From Opitutaceae bacterium (GTDB lineage Bacteria; Verrucomicrobiota; Verrucomicrobiia; Opitutales; Opitutaceae), in the NCBI GenBank assembly GCA_014376585.1, contig JACMRG010000325.1:1-51641 (forward strand): a stretch of DNA of 51,641 nt, read 5' to 3'. The translations under genes were made by a program, and so were the position numbers. Below the pieces are notes generated by a model. That model was not told where the DNA came from and did not search any database. It saw only the letters and a program-made list of their open reading frames with translations. Positions within the stretch are counted from its first letter, which is position 1. Every line of letters starts with the position of its first letter. Shown one piece after another: positions 14,781-23,307 of the stretch.

Positions 14781-15953
14781 ATGGCTGAGTCTTTCCCGAA
14801 TCTCTCCTTTCCGATCACACTGCAGCATGAGCATCGGCTGATTTTTACCCGCGATGTCTTTGCTCTCGAAAATCTCACGCTCGCGCAGACGCTGACGCCA
14901 CGGGAAGCGGGCGAAAATGTGCGCGCACTCGTCGTTTGGGATGCGGGGCTTGAGACGGCGTTTCCGGGGTTTGCGGAGAAAATTACGCGCTGGTTTGGGG
15001 CGCGGGGTGAGACGTTGAAGCTCGCGGCGGCGCCGGTGGCGTTGCCGGGCGGCGAGCGGATCAAGAACGACTTTTCTCAGTTGGAAGCGGTGTGGAAAGC
15101 CATCGAGGCCGCCGGGCTTTGCCGGCATTCGTATGTCGTCGCGGTGGGCGGCGGCGCGGTGCTCGACCTCGTAGGCTTCGCGGCGGCGACGGCGCATCGC
15201 GGGATTCCACTCGTGCGTTTGCCGACGACGAGCCTCAGTCAGGGCGACGGTGGCGTTGGCGTGAAGAACGGCGTAAATTTCTTCGGGAAGAAGAACTGGC
15301 TCGGCTCGTTCGGCGTGCCACACGCGATCATCAACGATCTCTCGTTCTTGCACGGATTGCCGACGCGCGACCGGCGCGCGGGGCTGATCGAGGCGGTGAA
15401 GGTTGCGCTGGTCCGCGACGCGGCGTTTTTCGAATTTATCGCGGCGCGCGTGCCGGCGTTGGCGAAATTTGAGCCCGATGCCTACGAAGCGGTTATCCGC
15501 GAGAGCGCGCGTCAGCACATGGAGCATATCGCGACGGCAGGAGATCCGTTCGAGCGCGGGTCGGCGCGGCCGCTGGATTTTGGCCACTGGGCGGCGCACA
15601 AGCTGGAGCAGCTCTCGGAGTTTCGTGTGAGCCATGGCGAGGCGGTGGCGGTGGGCATGGCGATCGATCTCATCTATGCGCGGCGCACAGGTCTGCTGTC
15701 GGAAGCAGATGCTCAGCGCATCCTCGGCGTGATTCAGGGGCTGGGCTTCGAGCTGTTCGCTCCGGTGAAACACATCCGCAGCGCGACCGGCCGGCAGGAC
15801 ATGCTCGATGGACTCGAGGAGTTTCGCGAGCACCTCGGCGGCCGGCTGTGCATTCCGATGATCCGCGCGCCGGGCGAACGGTTGGAGATTCACGAGATGG
15901 ACGGCGCGGTGGTGAAGGCGGCGTTTGACGAATTGCGCGAGCGTTATGGCTGA
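14781..15953 (+). CDS. eboD: EboD, 3-dehydroquinate synthase-like cyclase of the ebo cluster
   Basis: A 390-residue member of the AroB/sugar-phosphate cyclase superfamily. The NAD site GGGAVLDLVGF and the core LPTTSLSQGDGGVGVKNGVN are clear. Zinc ligands correspond to the Glu in GLIEAVKVAL and the His residues in DFGHWAAHKLE and VSHGEAVAVGM. It differs from true AroB in the VGVKN segment (AroB usually has VGGKT), as expected of a cyclase with another substrate. In the ebo cluster it is thought to make or process a cyclic polyol-type intermediate. The start is ambiguous: ATG 14781 (MAESFPNLSF) begins where family similarity starts, while an ATG at 14697 would add 28 residues and overlaps the stop of the preceding foreign gene. 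Confidence 0.85.
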   Translation: MAESFPNLSFPITLQHEHRLIFTRDVFALENLTLAQTLTPREAGENVRALVVWDAGLETAFPGFAEKITRWFGARGETLKLAAAPVALPGGERIKNDFSQLEAVWKAIEAAGLCRHSYVVAVGGGAVLDLVGFAAATAHRGIPLVRLPTTSLSQGDGGVGVKNGVNFFGKKNWLGSFGVPHAIINDLSFLHGLPTRDRRAGLIEAVKVALVRDAAFFEFIAARVPALAKFEPDAYEAVIRESARQHMEHIATAGDPFERGSARPLDFGHWAAHKLEQLSEFRVSHGEAVAVGMAIDLIYARRTGLLSEADAQRILGVIQGLGFELFAPVKHIRSATGRQDMLDGLEEFREHLGGRLCIPMIRAPGERLEIHEMDGAVVKAAFDELRERYG

Positions 15954-15968
15954 GCGATGTCGATGAAG

Positions 15969-16067
15969 CAGAGAGCTGAGAGTCCAGAGCTGAGAGCCAG
16001 ACGCCGAACATCATTCCGTGTTATCGGGAGGTCTGGCTCTGGACTCTCAGCCCTTAACTCTCAGCTT
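15969..16067. repeat. long imperfect palindrome (GAGAGCTGAGAG type)
   Basis: The left arm (15969-16002) is built from repeats of GAGCTGAGAG and TCCAGAG; the right arm (16031-16067) carries the complementary GTCTGGCTCTGGACTCTCAG and CTCTCAGCT. The loop of about 28 nt is unrelated. It fills the whole eboD-eboF gap, ending just before the eboF start. It is one of five such elements with different cores in this window. Confidence 0.7.
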
Positions 16068-16074
16068 TCCCTCC

Positions 16075-17448
16075 ATGTCTAACCGCACCGCGATCCTCAA
16101 CGTCGTCGGGCTCACGCCGCGGGTGTTGGGGCCGGATATGCCGAGGCTGTGGGCGTTGGCGAAGACGGGTGGGTTGATCCGCGTGAAGCCGGTGCTGCCG
16201 GCGGTGACCTGCACGGCGCAGAGCACTTATCTCACGGGGCTCACGCCGGCGGGGCACGGTTGCGTGGCCAACGGTTGGTATGATCGCACGCTCGGGGAGC
16301 ACCAGTTTTGGAAGCAGTCGAACCACGTGGTGCAGGGTAAAAAACTCTGGGAAACCCTGCGTGAGCGTCGGCCGGGCTTCACGTGCGCGAAGCTTTTTTG
16401 GTGGTATAACATGTATGCGAGCGCGGACTGGTCGATCACGCCGCGCCCGATGTATCCGGCCGACGGGCGCAAGGTCTTCGATGTTTACACGCAGCCAATG
16501 GGGATGCGGGAGGAAATTAAAAAGGACCTCGGCCCGTTTCCGTTTCCGGCGTTCTGGGGGCCGCTGGCCGGAATCAAATCTTCGGAGTGGATCGCGCGCT
16601 CGGCGGAATGGGTGGAAGAGCGGCATCAGCCGGACCTCTCGCTGGTTTACCTGCCGCATCTCGACTACAACCTGCAGCGCCTTGGGCCGAATGATCCGAA
16701 GATGGCGGCGGATTTTCGGGAGATCGACCGCGTGGCGGGTGGGCTGATTGATTTTTATGCGCAGCGCGGGGTGCGCGCGGTGGTGCTCTCGGAATACGGC
16801 ATCACGGCGGTGAAGCGCTCGATTGCGCTCAATCGCGTGTTTCGCGCGAAAGGCAGGATTACGATTAAGGAGGAGATGGGTCTCGAGTTGCTGGACTGCG
16901 GCGCGAGCAAGGTCTTCGCGATAGCCGATCATCAGGTCGCGCACATTTATGTGAACGATCGTTCACTGCTTTCCGCAGTGCGCGCGGCGGTGGAGGGCGT
17001 GGACGGTGTGGCGCGCGTGCTCGATGCGGAGGGCCAGCGCGCCGAAGGGCTCGATCACGAGCGTTCGGGGGACCTCGTGGCATTTTCGGCGGAAGACGCG
17101 TGGTTCCCTTACTACTATTGGGACGACGACGCGAAAGCGCCGGATTTCGCGCGGTGCGTCGATATTCACCGCAAATACGGCTACGATCCCGTGGAGCTGT
17201 TCATCGATCCCAAGATCGCGCTACCGAAGCTGAAGGTGGCGGGGAAGCTCCTGCGAAAGGCCCTCGGATTCCGGATGCTGATGGATGTGATCTCGCTCGA
17301 TCCTTCACTCGTTAAAGGGTCGCACGGCACGTGTCCGGTCGATTCTAGCGAGTGGCCGGTGCTCATCGGCACGGGTGCGTTGCCGGGCGATGCGTCAATC
17401 GCGGCGACGGAGGTGCATGACCGCCTGCTGACGGCGTGTTTGGCGTAG
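16075..17448 (+). CDS. eboF: EboF, alkaline phosphatase superfamily (nucleotide pyrophosphatase-like)
   Basis: The 457-residue protein belongs to the phosphodiesterase/nucleotide pyrophosphatase branch of the alkaline phosphatase superfamily. It opens with AILNVVGLTPRVLGPDMPRL. The nucleophile segment is PAVTCTAQSTYLTGLTPAGH (Thr as nucleophile), and later metal ligands appear in YLPHLDYNLQRLGP (D-x-x-H type), VLSEYGITAV and SHGTCPVDSSEWPV (late His). No signal peptide is visible, so it acts in the cytoplasm unless exported by another route. The start is ATG 16075; earlier in-frame codons lie inside the palindrome. As last gene of the ebo cluster it probably hydrolyses a phosphate or phosphodiester from the intermediate. 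Confidence 0.85.
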   Translation: MSNRTAILNVVGLTPRVLGPDMPRLWALAKTGGLIRVKPVLPAVTCTAQSTYLTGLTPAGHGCVANGWYDRTLGEHQFWKQSNHVVQGKKLWETLRERRPGFTCAKLFWWYNMYASADWSITPRPMYPADGRKVFDVYTQPMGMREEIKKDLGPFPFPAFWGPLAGIKSSEWIARSAEWVEERHQPDLSLVYLPHLDYNLQRLGPNDPKMAADFREIDRVAGGLIDFYAQRGVRAVVLSEYGITAVKRSIALNRVFRAKGRITIKEEMGLELLDCGASKVFAIADHQVAHIYVNDRSLLSAVRAAVEGVDGVARVLDAEGQRAEGLDHERSGDLVAFSAEDAWFPYYYWDDDAKAPDFARCVDIHRKYGYDPVELFIDPKIALPKLKVAGKLLRKALGFRMLMDVISLDPSLVKGSHGTCPVDSSEWPVLIGTGALPGDASIAATEVHDRLLTACLA

Positions 17449-17453
17449 GCTGA

Positions 17454-17544
17454 GGGTAGGGCGCGTTATCGTTAACGCGCCGATTGCGTGCGGGACTTCA
17501 GGTGGGCGACATCGCAGCGGCGGATTAGGGATAATCCGCCCTAC
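17454..17544. repeat. paired REP-like palindromes downstream of eboF
   Basis: Two short palindromes face each other: GGCGCGTTA/TAACGCGCC (17460-17468 and 17473-17481) and GGCGGATTA/TAATCCGCC (17519-17527 and 17532-17540). The outer ends GTAGGGCG and CGCCCTAC also pair, so the whole unit can fold as one large cruciform. A close relative of the right half occurs again at 32431-32457. Confidence 0.75.
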
Positions 17545-17551
17545 TTGGGGA

Positions 17552-17582
17552 CAAAAAAAGGCCGGTCATTACGACCGGCCTT
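17552..17582 (-). terminator. rho-independent terminator of the phosphofructokinase gene
   Basis: AAGGCCGGTC (17558-17567) pairs perfectly with GACCGGCCTT (17573-17582) over a 5-nt loop. On the minus strand the stem is followed by seven T residues. It lies about 25 bp after the stop of the minus-strand phosphofructokinase gene. On the plus strand there is no T-run after the stem, so it is likely one-directional. Confidence 0.88.
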
Positions 17583-17608
17583 GATAAACTAAACTTGGTT
17601 TAGGGAGG

Positions 17609-18865
17609 TCAGAGCTCGTAAGCGGGTAGCACCTTGTCGATGCGCGACTTGTCGAGCTTCGCGAACACCGGCACGCCATCGGCGTAAGGCACGGCGACTT
17701 CGCCGACGATGAGCGGCTGGGCGTAGCGGAGGAACTGGAAGTTCAGGCTGATGCCGTCTTCGTTGATCCAATCCTTCGGGAGCTTCTTTACGCCGTTGGC
17801 GATCTCGCTCAAGGAGGCGAGGCCGGTCTCGACGGTGTAGTGTTCGGTGTCGCCGCGGACGAGGGTGATCATCTTGTCGGTCTCGCCACGAATGGCGGCT
17901 TCGACGGCGGCTTCGCCGGCGAGGAACGCCTCGTCGGCATCAGTCTTGGAGGCGGCGTGGGCGGCGGAGCGCTGGGCGAGGCCAGGCTTGGCGACACGGA
18001 CTTTCACACCGGGAATATTGGCCTCGATGATCTCACCGAGGGCATCGCCGGCGCCGCCGAGCTTGGCGTGGCCGAAGGCGTCGGTGGCCGCATCGGCCGC
18101 GAGGTAGTTGCCGTCAGCGTCAACCAGACCCTCGGCGACGACGATTTGGCAGAACTTCTCGCGCTTAAGCACACGCTTCACGTCTTCGAGGACCTTCTCT
18201 TGGGCAAAAGGAACTTCGGGGAGGAGGATGATGTGGGGCGGATCGTGCGGGTGATCCTTGCGTTTCGCGAGGGTGGCACCGGCGGCGATCCAGCCGGCGG
18301 AGCGGCCCATGACCTCGATGATGGAGACGAGGTCGCCCTGGCCCATGGCCTCGTTGTCACAGGCGAGTTCGCGCACGGTGGTGGCGAGATACTTGATGAC
18401 CGAGCCGTAGCCGGGGGTGTGGTCGGTGAGGGGAAGATCGTTGTCGATCGTCTTGGGCACGCCGATGACGCGGAGCTCGTAGCCCTGCGCCTGCGCGAGC
18501 TTCGAGATCTTGTCGGCGGTGTCCTGCGAATCGTTGCCGCCGATATAGAAAAAATAGCGGATGTTGTGGGCCTTGAAGACCTCGAGGACGCGGTCGAAAT
18601 CGGCCTGCTTCTTAAGCTTGTAACGGCAGGTGCCGAGGGCGGCGCCCGGCGTGTGCTTCAGCGCGCGGATCTGCTGCTGCGACTGGGAGGCAAGGTCGAT
18701 AAAGTCCTCTTGGAGAATGCCGAGCACGCCGTTCAGCGTGCCGTAAATCTCCTCGATGCACTCGTGGTTCAGCGCTTCGGCGATGATGCCTGCGACACTG
18801 GCGTTAATGACGGCGGTGGGGCCACCGGATTGGCCCACCAAGACGTTTCCTACGAGTTCAGCCAT
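17609..18865 (-). CDS. pfp: pyrophosphate-dependent 6-phosphofructokinase
   Basis: This enzyme phosphorylates fructose 6-phosphate reversibly with pyrophosphate. The 418-residue protein opens with VLVGQSGGPTAVINASVAG. The phosphoryl-donor loop is FYIGGNDSQDTADK; the Asp after GGN occupies the place of the small Gly of ATP enzymes and points to PPi use. The catalytic segment is GVPKTIDNDLPLTDHTPG, and MGRSAGWIAAG follows, both standard for the PPi-type group. The ATG is complementary to 18863-18865. A strong terminator lies downstream. The gene is monocistronic, divergent from the SGNH hydrolase gene with a 262-bp gap in which I see no recognisable site. Confidence 0.92.
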   Translation of the reverse strand: MAELVGNVLVGQSGGPTAVINASVAGIIAEALNHECIEEIYGTLNGVLGILQEDFIDLASQSQQQIRALKHTPGAALGTCRYKLKKQADFDRVLEVFKAHNIRYFFYIGGNDSQDTADKISKLAQAQGYELRVIGVPKTIDNDLPLTDHTPGYGSVIKYLATTVRELACDNEAMGQGDLVSIIEVMGRSAGWIAAGATLAKRKDHPHDPPHIILLPEVPFAQEKVLEDVKRVLKREKFCQIVVAEGLVDADGNYLAADAATDAFGHAKLGGAGDALGEIIEANIPGVKVRVAKPGLAQRSAAHAASKTDADEAFLAGEAAVEAAIRGETDKMITLVRGDTEHYTVETGLASLSEIANGVKKLPKDWINEDGISLNFQFLRYAQPLIVGEVAVPYADGVPVFAKLDKSRIDKVLPAYEL

Positions 18866-19127
18866 GATAGTGTGGTGTTAAATTTAAACGGGGATTCTAC
18901 TGCGTGAACGGGAGAGAAAGCGCGGCGGGCGCGGCGGAAGCAAACGAAAATTTCCCGCTGACCATATCGGGAGAAATCAGACGGGGGACTGGGTCGGGGT
19001 GAGGGGGGATGGAATCACGGGTCGGCCCCATGCCGGAGGGGCGACGGCAGGCTGCAACCCCGGCGTCCAGAACGCGTTTGACCGGGCCGGCTTGGCGTCG
19101 GCAAGGTAGTCGCAACCCCATCCCCGC

Positions 19128-20459
19128 ATGCAACCTGTCTCTTCGTTTTGGCTCTGTGGCGTCTTGGCGTTTTCAGCCGTCGCGGCCGAAGCGCAAACCG
19201 CGCCGTCACCCGCTCCGACTCCCTCAGCGGCCGTGACCAAGGCTGCCGCCACCGTGCTGCTTGCACCTGATCCGCGTTTTGAAATTCCTGCGACTGACGA
19301 CGGCCTGCCCGGGGCGGGTCCGCTGCGCCGGGCCGACTGGTTTCGGAAACTCTGGCGGGAGCGGCGCGCGGGCTGGGCCGGTCGGACTTCGGCCGATCAG
19401 GGCGCGTTGGTGTTTCTCGGCGACTCGATCACGCAGGGCTGGGGTGAGCGCATGGGCAGCCTGTTTCCCGGCGTGAAAGTCGCCAACCGCGGCATCAGCG
19501 GCGACACGACGCGCGGCGTGCTGATTCGCCTGCAAGAAGATGTGCTCGTGCTGCGGCCGAGCGGTGTGGTGCTCCTCATCGGCACCAACGATCTCGAGGA
19601 ACAGGCCGAGCCGGAAGTGATCGTGGGCAACGTGAAGCTCATTCTCGCGGCCCTGAAGCAGCACCGGCCCGCGCTGCCGGTGGTGCTCTGCAACGTCATG
19701 CCGAGCGCGGAAGTGAAGAAGCGGCCGGCGACGCAGATTAAAAAACTCAACCAACTCCTCTTCGCCGCGATCAAGGACGAGGCGCAGGTGACCGTGCTCG
19801 ATACGTGGACGCTTTTCGCCGACGCGCAGGGTGACGCGAAACCGGAGGAATTTCCCGATCTGCTGCACCCGAACGGCATCGGTTATTCGCGCTGGGAAGC
19901 GGCGCTGCGCCCCGTGCTGGAAACGCTCGGGCTCGTGCCGGCGTGGCCGGACGATTTCACGCCCGAGCCGGGCTTCGAGCCGCTGTTTAACGGGCGCGAT
20001 CTCGCGGGCTGGAGTTTTGCGGACCAGCCCTTAGCCGAGGGTGCCACGGTGGCAGCGAGCGGGCGCTTCATTGCCAAGAACGGCCGGTTGATCGTCACGG
20101 TGTCGCGCCTCGAGCGGAATTTCCAGAAGCTGGTGACGACGCGTAAATTCCCGAAGGATTTCGTGCTTAAGCTGGAGTTTCGCGCCAGCCCGTCGGCGGA
20201 CAGCGGTATCTATATCCGCGAACCTCAGGTCCAGTGTCGGGATTTCCTATTGGCGGGGCCTTATTTCCTGCTGAAAAACTATCGCCCACTCGATTGGAAC
20301 GAGATCGTCGTGACCGTGAAGGGCGGACTCGCGCACGTGACGTGCAACGGCGAGATTTTGGCCGATGCGATGCCGGTGCCGGCGACGGGTCCGATCGGGC
20401 TGGAGAGCGAACGAGGGCAGATGGAATACCGGCGCATCCGCGTGCAAGAAACGCGTTAA
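19128..20459 (+). CDS. secreted SGNH hydrolase fused to DUF1080 (3-keto-disaccharide hydrolase-like) domain
   Basis: The 443-residue protein has a signal peptide (FWLCGVLAFSAVAAEAQ) and a Pro-rich linker. Residues about 75-265 are an SGNH/GDSL hydrolase: FLGDSITQGW (catalytic Ser), NRGISGDTT (Gly), LIGTNDLEEQ (Asn) and FPDLLHPNGIGY (Asp/His). Residues about 280-443 are a DUF1080 domain: FEPLFNGRDLAGWSF, FRASPSADSGIYIR, EIVVTVKGGLAHVTCNG and IGLESERGQMEYRRIRV. SGNH domains of this kind deacetylate or de-esterify glycans; DUF1080 domains bind or cleave carbohydrates, some acting on 3-keto-disaccharides. Together they suggest a periplasmic or extracellular enzyme on an acylated sugar. Monocistronic; converges on purB. 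Confidence 0.87.
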   Translation: MQPVSSFWLCGVLAFSAVAAEAQTAPSPAPTPSAAVTKAAATVLLAPDPRFEIPATDDGLPGAGPLRRADWFRKLWRERRAGWAGRTSADQGALVFLGDSITQGWGERMGSLFPGVKVANRGISGDTTRGVLIRLQEDVLVLRPSGVVLLIGTNDLEEQAEPEVIVGNVKLILAALKQHRPALPVVLCNVMPSAEVKKRPATQIKKLNQLLFAAIKDEAQVTVLDTWTLFADAQGDAKPEEFPDLLHPNGIGYSRWEAALRPVLETLGLVPAWPDDFTPEPGFEPLFNGRDLAGWSFADQPLAEGATVAASGRFIAKNGRLIVTVSRLERNFQKLVTTRKFPKDFVLKLEFRASPSADSGIYIREPQVQCRDFLLAGPYFLLKNYRPLDWNEIVVTVKGGLAHVTCNGEILADAMPVPATGPIGLESERGQMEYRRIRVQETR

Positions 20460-20520
20460 GTGCGGCGGCTTCGAATGGGAAGACGGAAACGGCAGCGTGT
20501 TCTTAGGCGAGGCCGCGCTA

Positions 20521-21969
20521 TCAAAGCAACTTGCCCGGTTCGTAGCTGGCCGCGCCTTTCACCTTTTTGGCGAGCGGCCCGACTATGCGGACGAAGGTAT
20601 CGACCTGTTGCGGGGCGGCGCCGACGAAGCGTTTGGAGTCGGCGAGGATCGCGGTGAGCTTCGCCTGGGTGAGACCGAGGCGGGGGTCGGCCGCGAGGAG
20701 TGAGACGAGATCGGACGAGCCTTCGCCCGTGCGGATCGCCTTGGCGGCGGAGAGGGCGTTTTCCTTGATCGCGAGGTGCGCAGTTTCGCGGCCCACGCCG
20801 GCTTTCACGGCTTCCATGAGGATTGTGGTCGTCGCGAGGAAGGGGAGCTGACGCTGGTTCTCGGCGGCGATAGCGGCCTCGAAGACGTCCATCTGGTTGA
20901 GCACGGCGAGGAGCGTTTCGAGGAGGCCGTCGATGGCGTAGAACGCGTCCGGTAGCGCGACGCGACGGACGACGGAGCAGGAAACGTCGCCCTCGTTCCA
21001 TTGGTGGCCGGCAAGCGCGCCGGTCATGGTGACGTAGCCGGAAAGAATGGTGGAGAAGCCGCAAATGCGCTCGCAGTTGCGGGCGTTGACCTTGTGCGGC
21101 ATCGCCGAGGAGCCGACCTGGCCCTTTTGGAAACCCTCGGTGAGCAAGCCTTGTCCCGCCATAAGACGCAGCGTGGTCGCGAAGCTGGCGGCGGCGGCGC
21201 CGATTTGGTGGAGCGCGCTCACGACCTCGAAGTCGAGCGAGCGCGGGTAAACCTGGCCGACGGCGAAGAGCGAAACCTTGAACCCGAGGTGGGAGAGAAT
21301 GCTCGCTTCGAGTTTCGCGACTTTCTTGGCGTCCCCTTCGAAAAGGGTGAGCTGGTCGAGCTGCGTGCCGACGGCGCCCTTGAGCCCGCGCACGGGATAA
21401 CGCGCGGCGAGTTCGTCGAGGCCGGTGAAGGCGGCGAGGAGTTCCTGGCCGGCCATGGCGAAGCGTTTGCCGAGGGTGGTCGGCTGTGCGGGCACGTTGT
21501 GCGTGCGGCCGGTGAGCATGAGCGCGCGGAACTGTTTCGCACGCGCGGAAAGCTTAAGAAGGGCGGCGGCGGTCTTGAAGCGGACTACGCTGAGGGAGCG
21601 GGCGATCTGAAGCTGCTCGACGTTTTCGGTGAGGTCGCGGCTGGTGAGACCGAGGTGGATGGATTCGCGGCCGGCGAGGGCGTTGAAGGCTTCGATCCGT
21701 GCCTTCACATCGTGGAGCGTCACGCGTTCGCGCGCGTCGATGTCGGCGAGGTCAATCCGGTCTTTCACGCGCTTGTAGTCGGCGATGGCGGCGGCGGGGA
21801 TGGGCAGGCCGAGGTCACGCTGGGCCTTCATGACGGCGATCCAATAGTCGCGCTCGACGGCGATGCGGCCGCGCGGGGACCAGATGTCTTTGGTGAGCGG
21901 CGAGGCGTAGCGCTCGGCGAGGACGTTGGGGATGGCGGAAGCGGCGGTGGAATCGTTGAAAGTGCTCAC
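20521..21969 (-). CDS. purB: adenylosuccinate lyase
   Basis: PurB splits SAICAR to AICAR and adenylosuccinate to AMP in purine synthesis. The 482-residue protein carries the fumarase/aspartase superfamily signature GSSAMPHKVNARNCE with the catalytic Ser on the flexible loop, and the PurB elements SIHLGLTSRDLTENV, LMLTGRTHNVPAQPTTL (catalytic His) and LAGHQWNEGDVSCSVVRR. The length and the H-N-V-P-A-Q-P version place it with the larger, eukaryote-like type of PurB. Translation starts at GTG (complement of 21967-21969). It is followed upstream by holA in the same direction about 100 bp away; they could be co-transcribed. Confidence 0.93.
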   Translation of the reverse strand: MSTFNDSTAASAIPNVLAERYASPLTKDIWSPRGRIAVERDYWIAVMKAQRDLGLPIPAAAIADYKRVKDRIDLADIDARERVTLHDVKARIEAFNALAGRESIHLGLTSRDLTENVEQLQIARSLSVVRFKTAAALLKLSARAKQFRALMLTGRTHNVPAQPTTLGKRFAMAGQELLAAFTGLDELAARYPVRGLKGAVGTQLDQLTLFEGDAKKVAKLEASILSHLGFKVSLFAVGQVYPRSLDFEVVSALHQIGAAAASFATTLRLMAGQGLLTEGFQKGQVGSSAMPHKVNARNCERICGFSTILSGYVTMTGALAGHQWNEGDVSCSVVRRVALPDAFYAIDGLLETLLAVLNQMDVFEAAIAAENQRQLPFLATTTILMEAVKAGVGRETAHLAIKENALSAAKAIRTGEGSSDLVSLLAADPRLGLTQAKLTAILADSKRFVGAAPQQVDTFVRIVGPLAKKVKGAASYEPGKLL

Positions 21970-22071
21970 GGGAAAGCACGGGAGTAAGCCGCGGGCCCCG
22001 GCGAGGCCAATGGAAAATCGGCGACGTGCGTCATGAGCCCGCGCGGGTGGCCGGCCGAAGCTCGCGCAGCC

Positions 22072-23214
22072 TCACGCCGCGAGGCAGCGGACGGCGAGTT
22101 CGCGGAGAACTTCTTCCTGCGCGTTGTTGGGGCGGCGGATGATTTCTTCGAACGCGGCGATGAATTCCTGCTGGTTGTCGATCAGGCGGCGCAAGGTCGG
22201 GAGCTTCGCGGTGCCGGCGAGTTTGCCGACATACCAGGAATTCTGGGAAAACAGATTGTAAGAACTCTTCTCGGCCGCGCCGACGAAATGTTTGCCGTAA
22301 ACGGCGGTCGCTTTGGGCAGGCCGTCGAGGCCGCGGGGGCCGAGTCGGGCGTCGCCGCTGTCGAGGAGGGCGCGGACTTGGAGGAGGATGCGGTTACGGT
22401 TTTGCAGGGCGCTGATGACGGGGCGGGCGTCGCCGCCGCTGAAGAAATGGCGCTGGAGCGCGGCGAGGGTCCACTTGAGATCGCCGCTGAAAAACGCCTC
22501 GGCGGCTTCGAAGAAATCGCCGGCGGCGACGTTGGGTGTGAGCTCGGCGACGTGGGATTCCTCGATTTTCAGCAGCAGGCCCGCGGACGGGGTCGCGGTG
22601 GCGGGCGAGGCGTCGGCGGGCTGGGCGTAGGCGGCGAGCTTGCGGGTCTCCTCGACGATGAGGCGGGTGTTGGCGCCGACTTTGGCGAGAAGGAGTTCGA
22701 GGGCGCCGGGGGCTGAGCCGGCGCCGAGGCTGCGGGCTTCGGCGAGGGCGACACCGGCGAGCGCTTCACCCGCGTCGTCGCCATCGCCGCCGGCGAGGGC
22801 GAAGTCGGCGTTTTTCTCGCACCATTTGGGAAACGCGCGACGGCGATCCACCGGTGAGGCGGTGATGAGAATCGCGGTCTCTTCGGGATTCACGCCGGTG
22901 AGGAGCTCCTGGAGATCGGCGACGAGCTTGAGCGTGCCCTCGGCGCGGCCGGTGACGCTGTCGGCGAGGAAGTTGACGTCTTTCAGCCAGACGACGCGTT
23001 TGCCGCCAAACATCGACACGGTCTGCACGCTCTCGCGGAAGCGGTTCAGCGCGGACTCGACCTCGCTCATATTGGCGGCGAAGCCGTTGACGGTCTCGCG
23101 GGCGAATTCATCCGTGAGATCGGCGGTGAGGGTGGCGAAACGCTCCGCGCCCATCCGGCCGACGAGGTAGTCGTCGGCGCCGCAGATGAAGGTGAAGGAT
23201 TTTGCCGTGGACAT
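22072..23214 (-). CDS. holA: DNA polymerase III delta subunit
   Basis: A 380-residue clamp-loader subunit, which opens the sliding clamp. The N-terminal AAA-like fold starts FTFICGADDYLVGR, the usual HolA opening (F-x-G-D-D-x-x-x). SMFGGKRVVWLKDVNFL matches the strand that in HolA contacts the clamp region, and a later segment has GANTRLIVEETRKLAAYA. The C-terminal collar region contains LKWTLAALQRHFFSGGDARPVISALQNR and ends with a helical domain. Divergence is high, as usual for HolA outside proteobacteria. The start is the ATG complementary to 23212-23214; the frame is open 36 codons upstream with unlikely sequence. Confidence 0.85.
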   Translation of the reverse strand: MSTAKSFTFICGADDYLVGRMGAERFATLTADLTDEFARETVNGFAANMSEVESALNRFRESVQTVSMFGGKRVVWLKDVNFLADSVTGRAEGTLKLVADLQELLTGVNPEETAILITASPVDRRRAFPKWCEKNADFALAGGDGDDAGEALAGVALAEARSLGAGSAPGALELLLAKVGANTRLIVEETRKLAAYAQPADASPATATPSAGLLLKIEESHVAELTPNVAAGDFFEAAEAFFSGDLKWTLAALQRHFFSGGDARPVISALQNRNRILLQVRALLDSGDARLGPRGLDGLPKATAVYGKHFVGAAEKSSYNLFSQNSWYVGKLAGTAKLPTLRRLIDNQQEFIAAFEEIIRRPNNAQEEVLRELAVRCLAA

Positions 23215-23307
23215 GCGCGGTTGATATGGCGGCGAAGCGTGGGCGGGCGCACGAAAAAAATCGCCAGCCGTCGCGCCGCAGGCTGAGTGTGGCCGGCCCT
23301 TCTGCCC

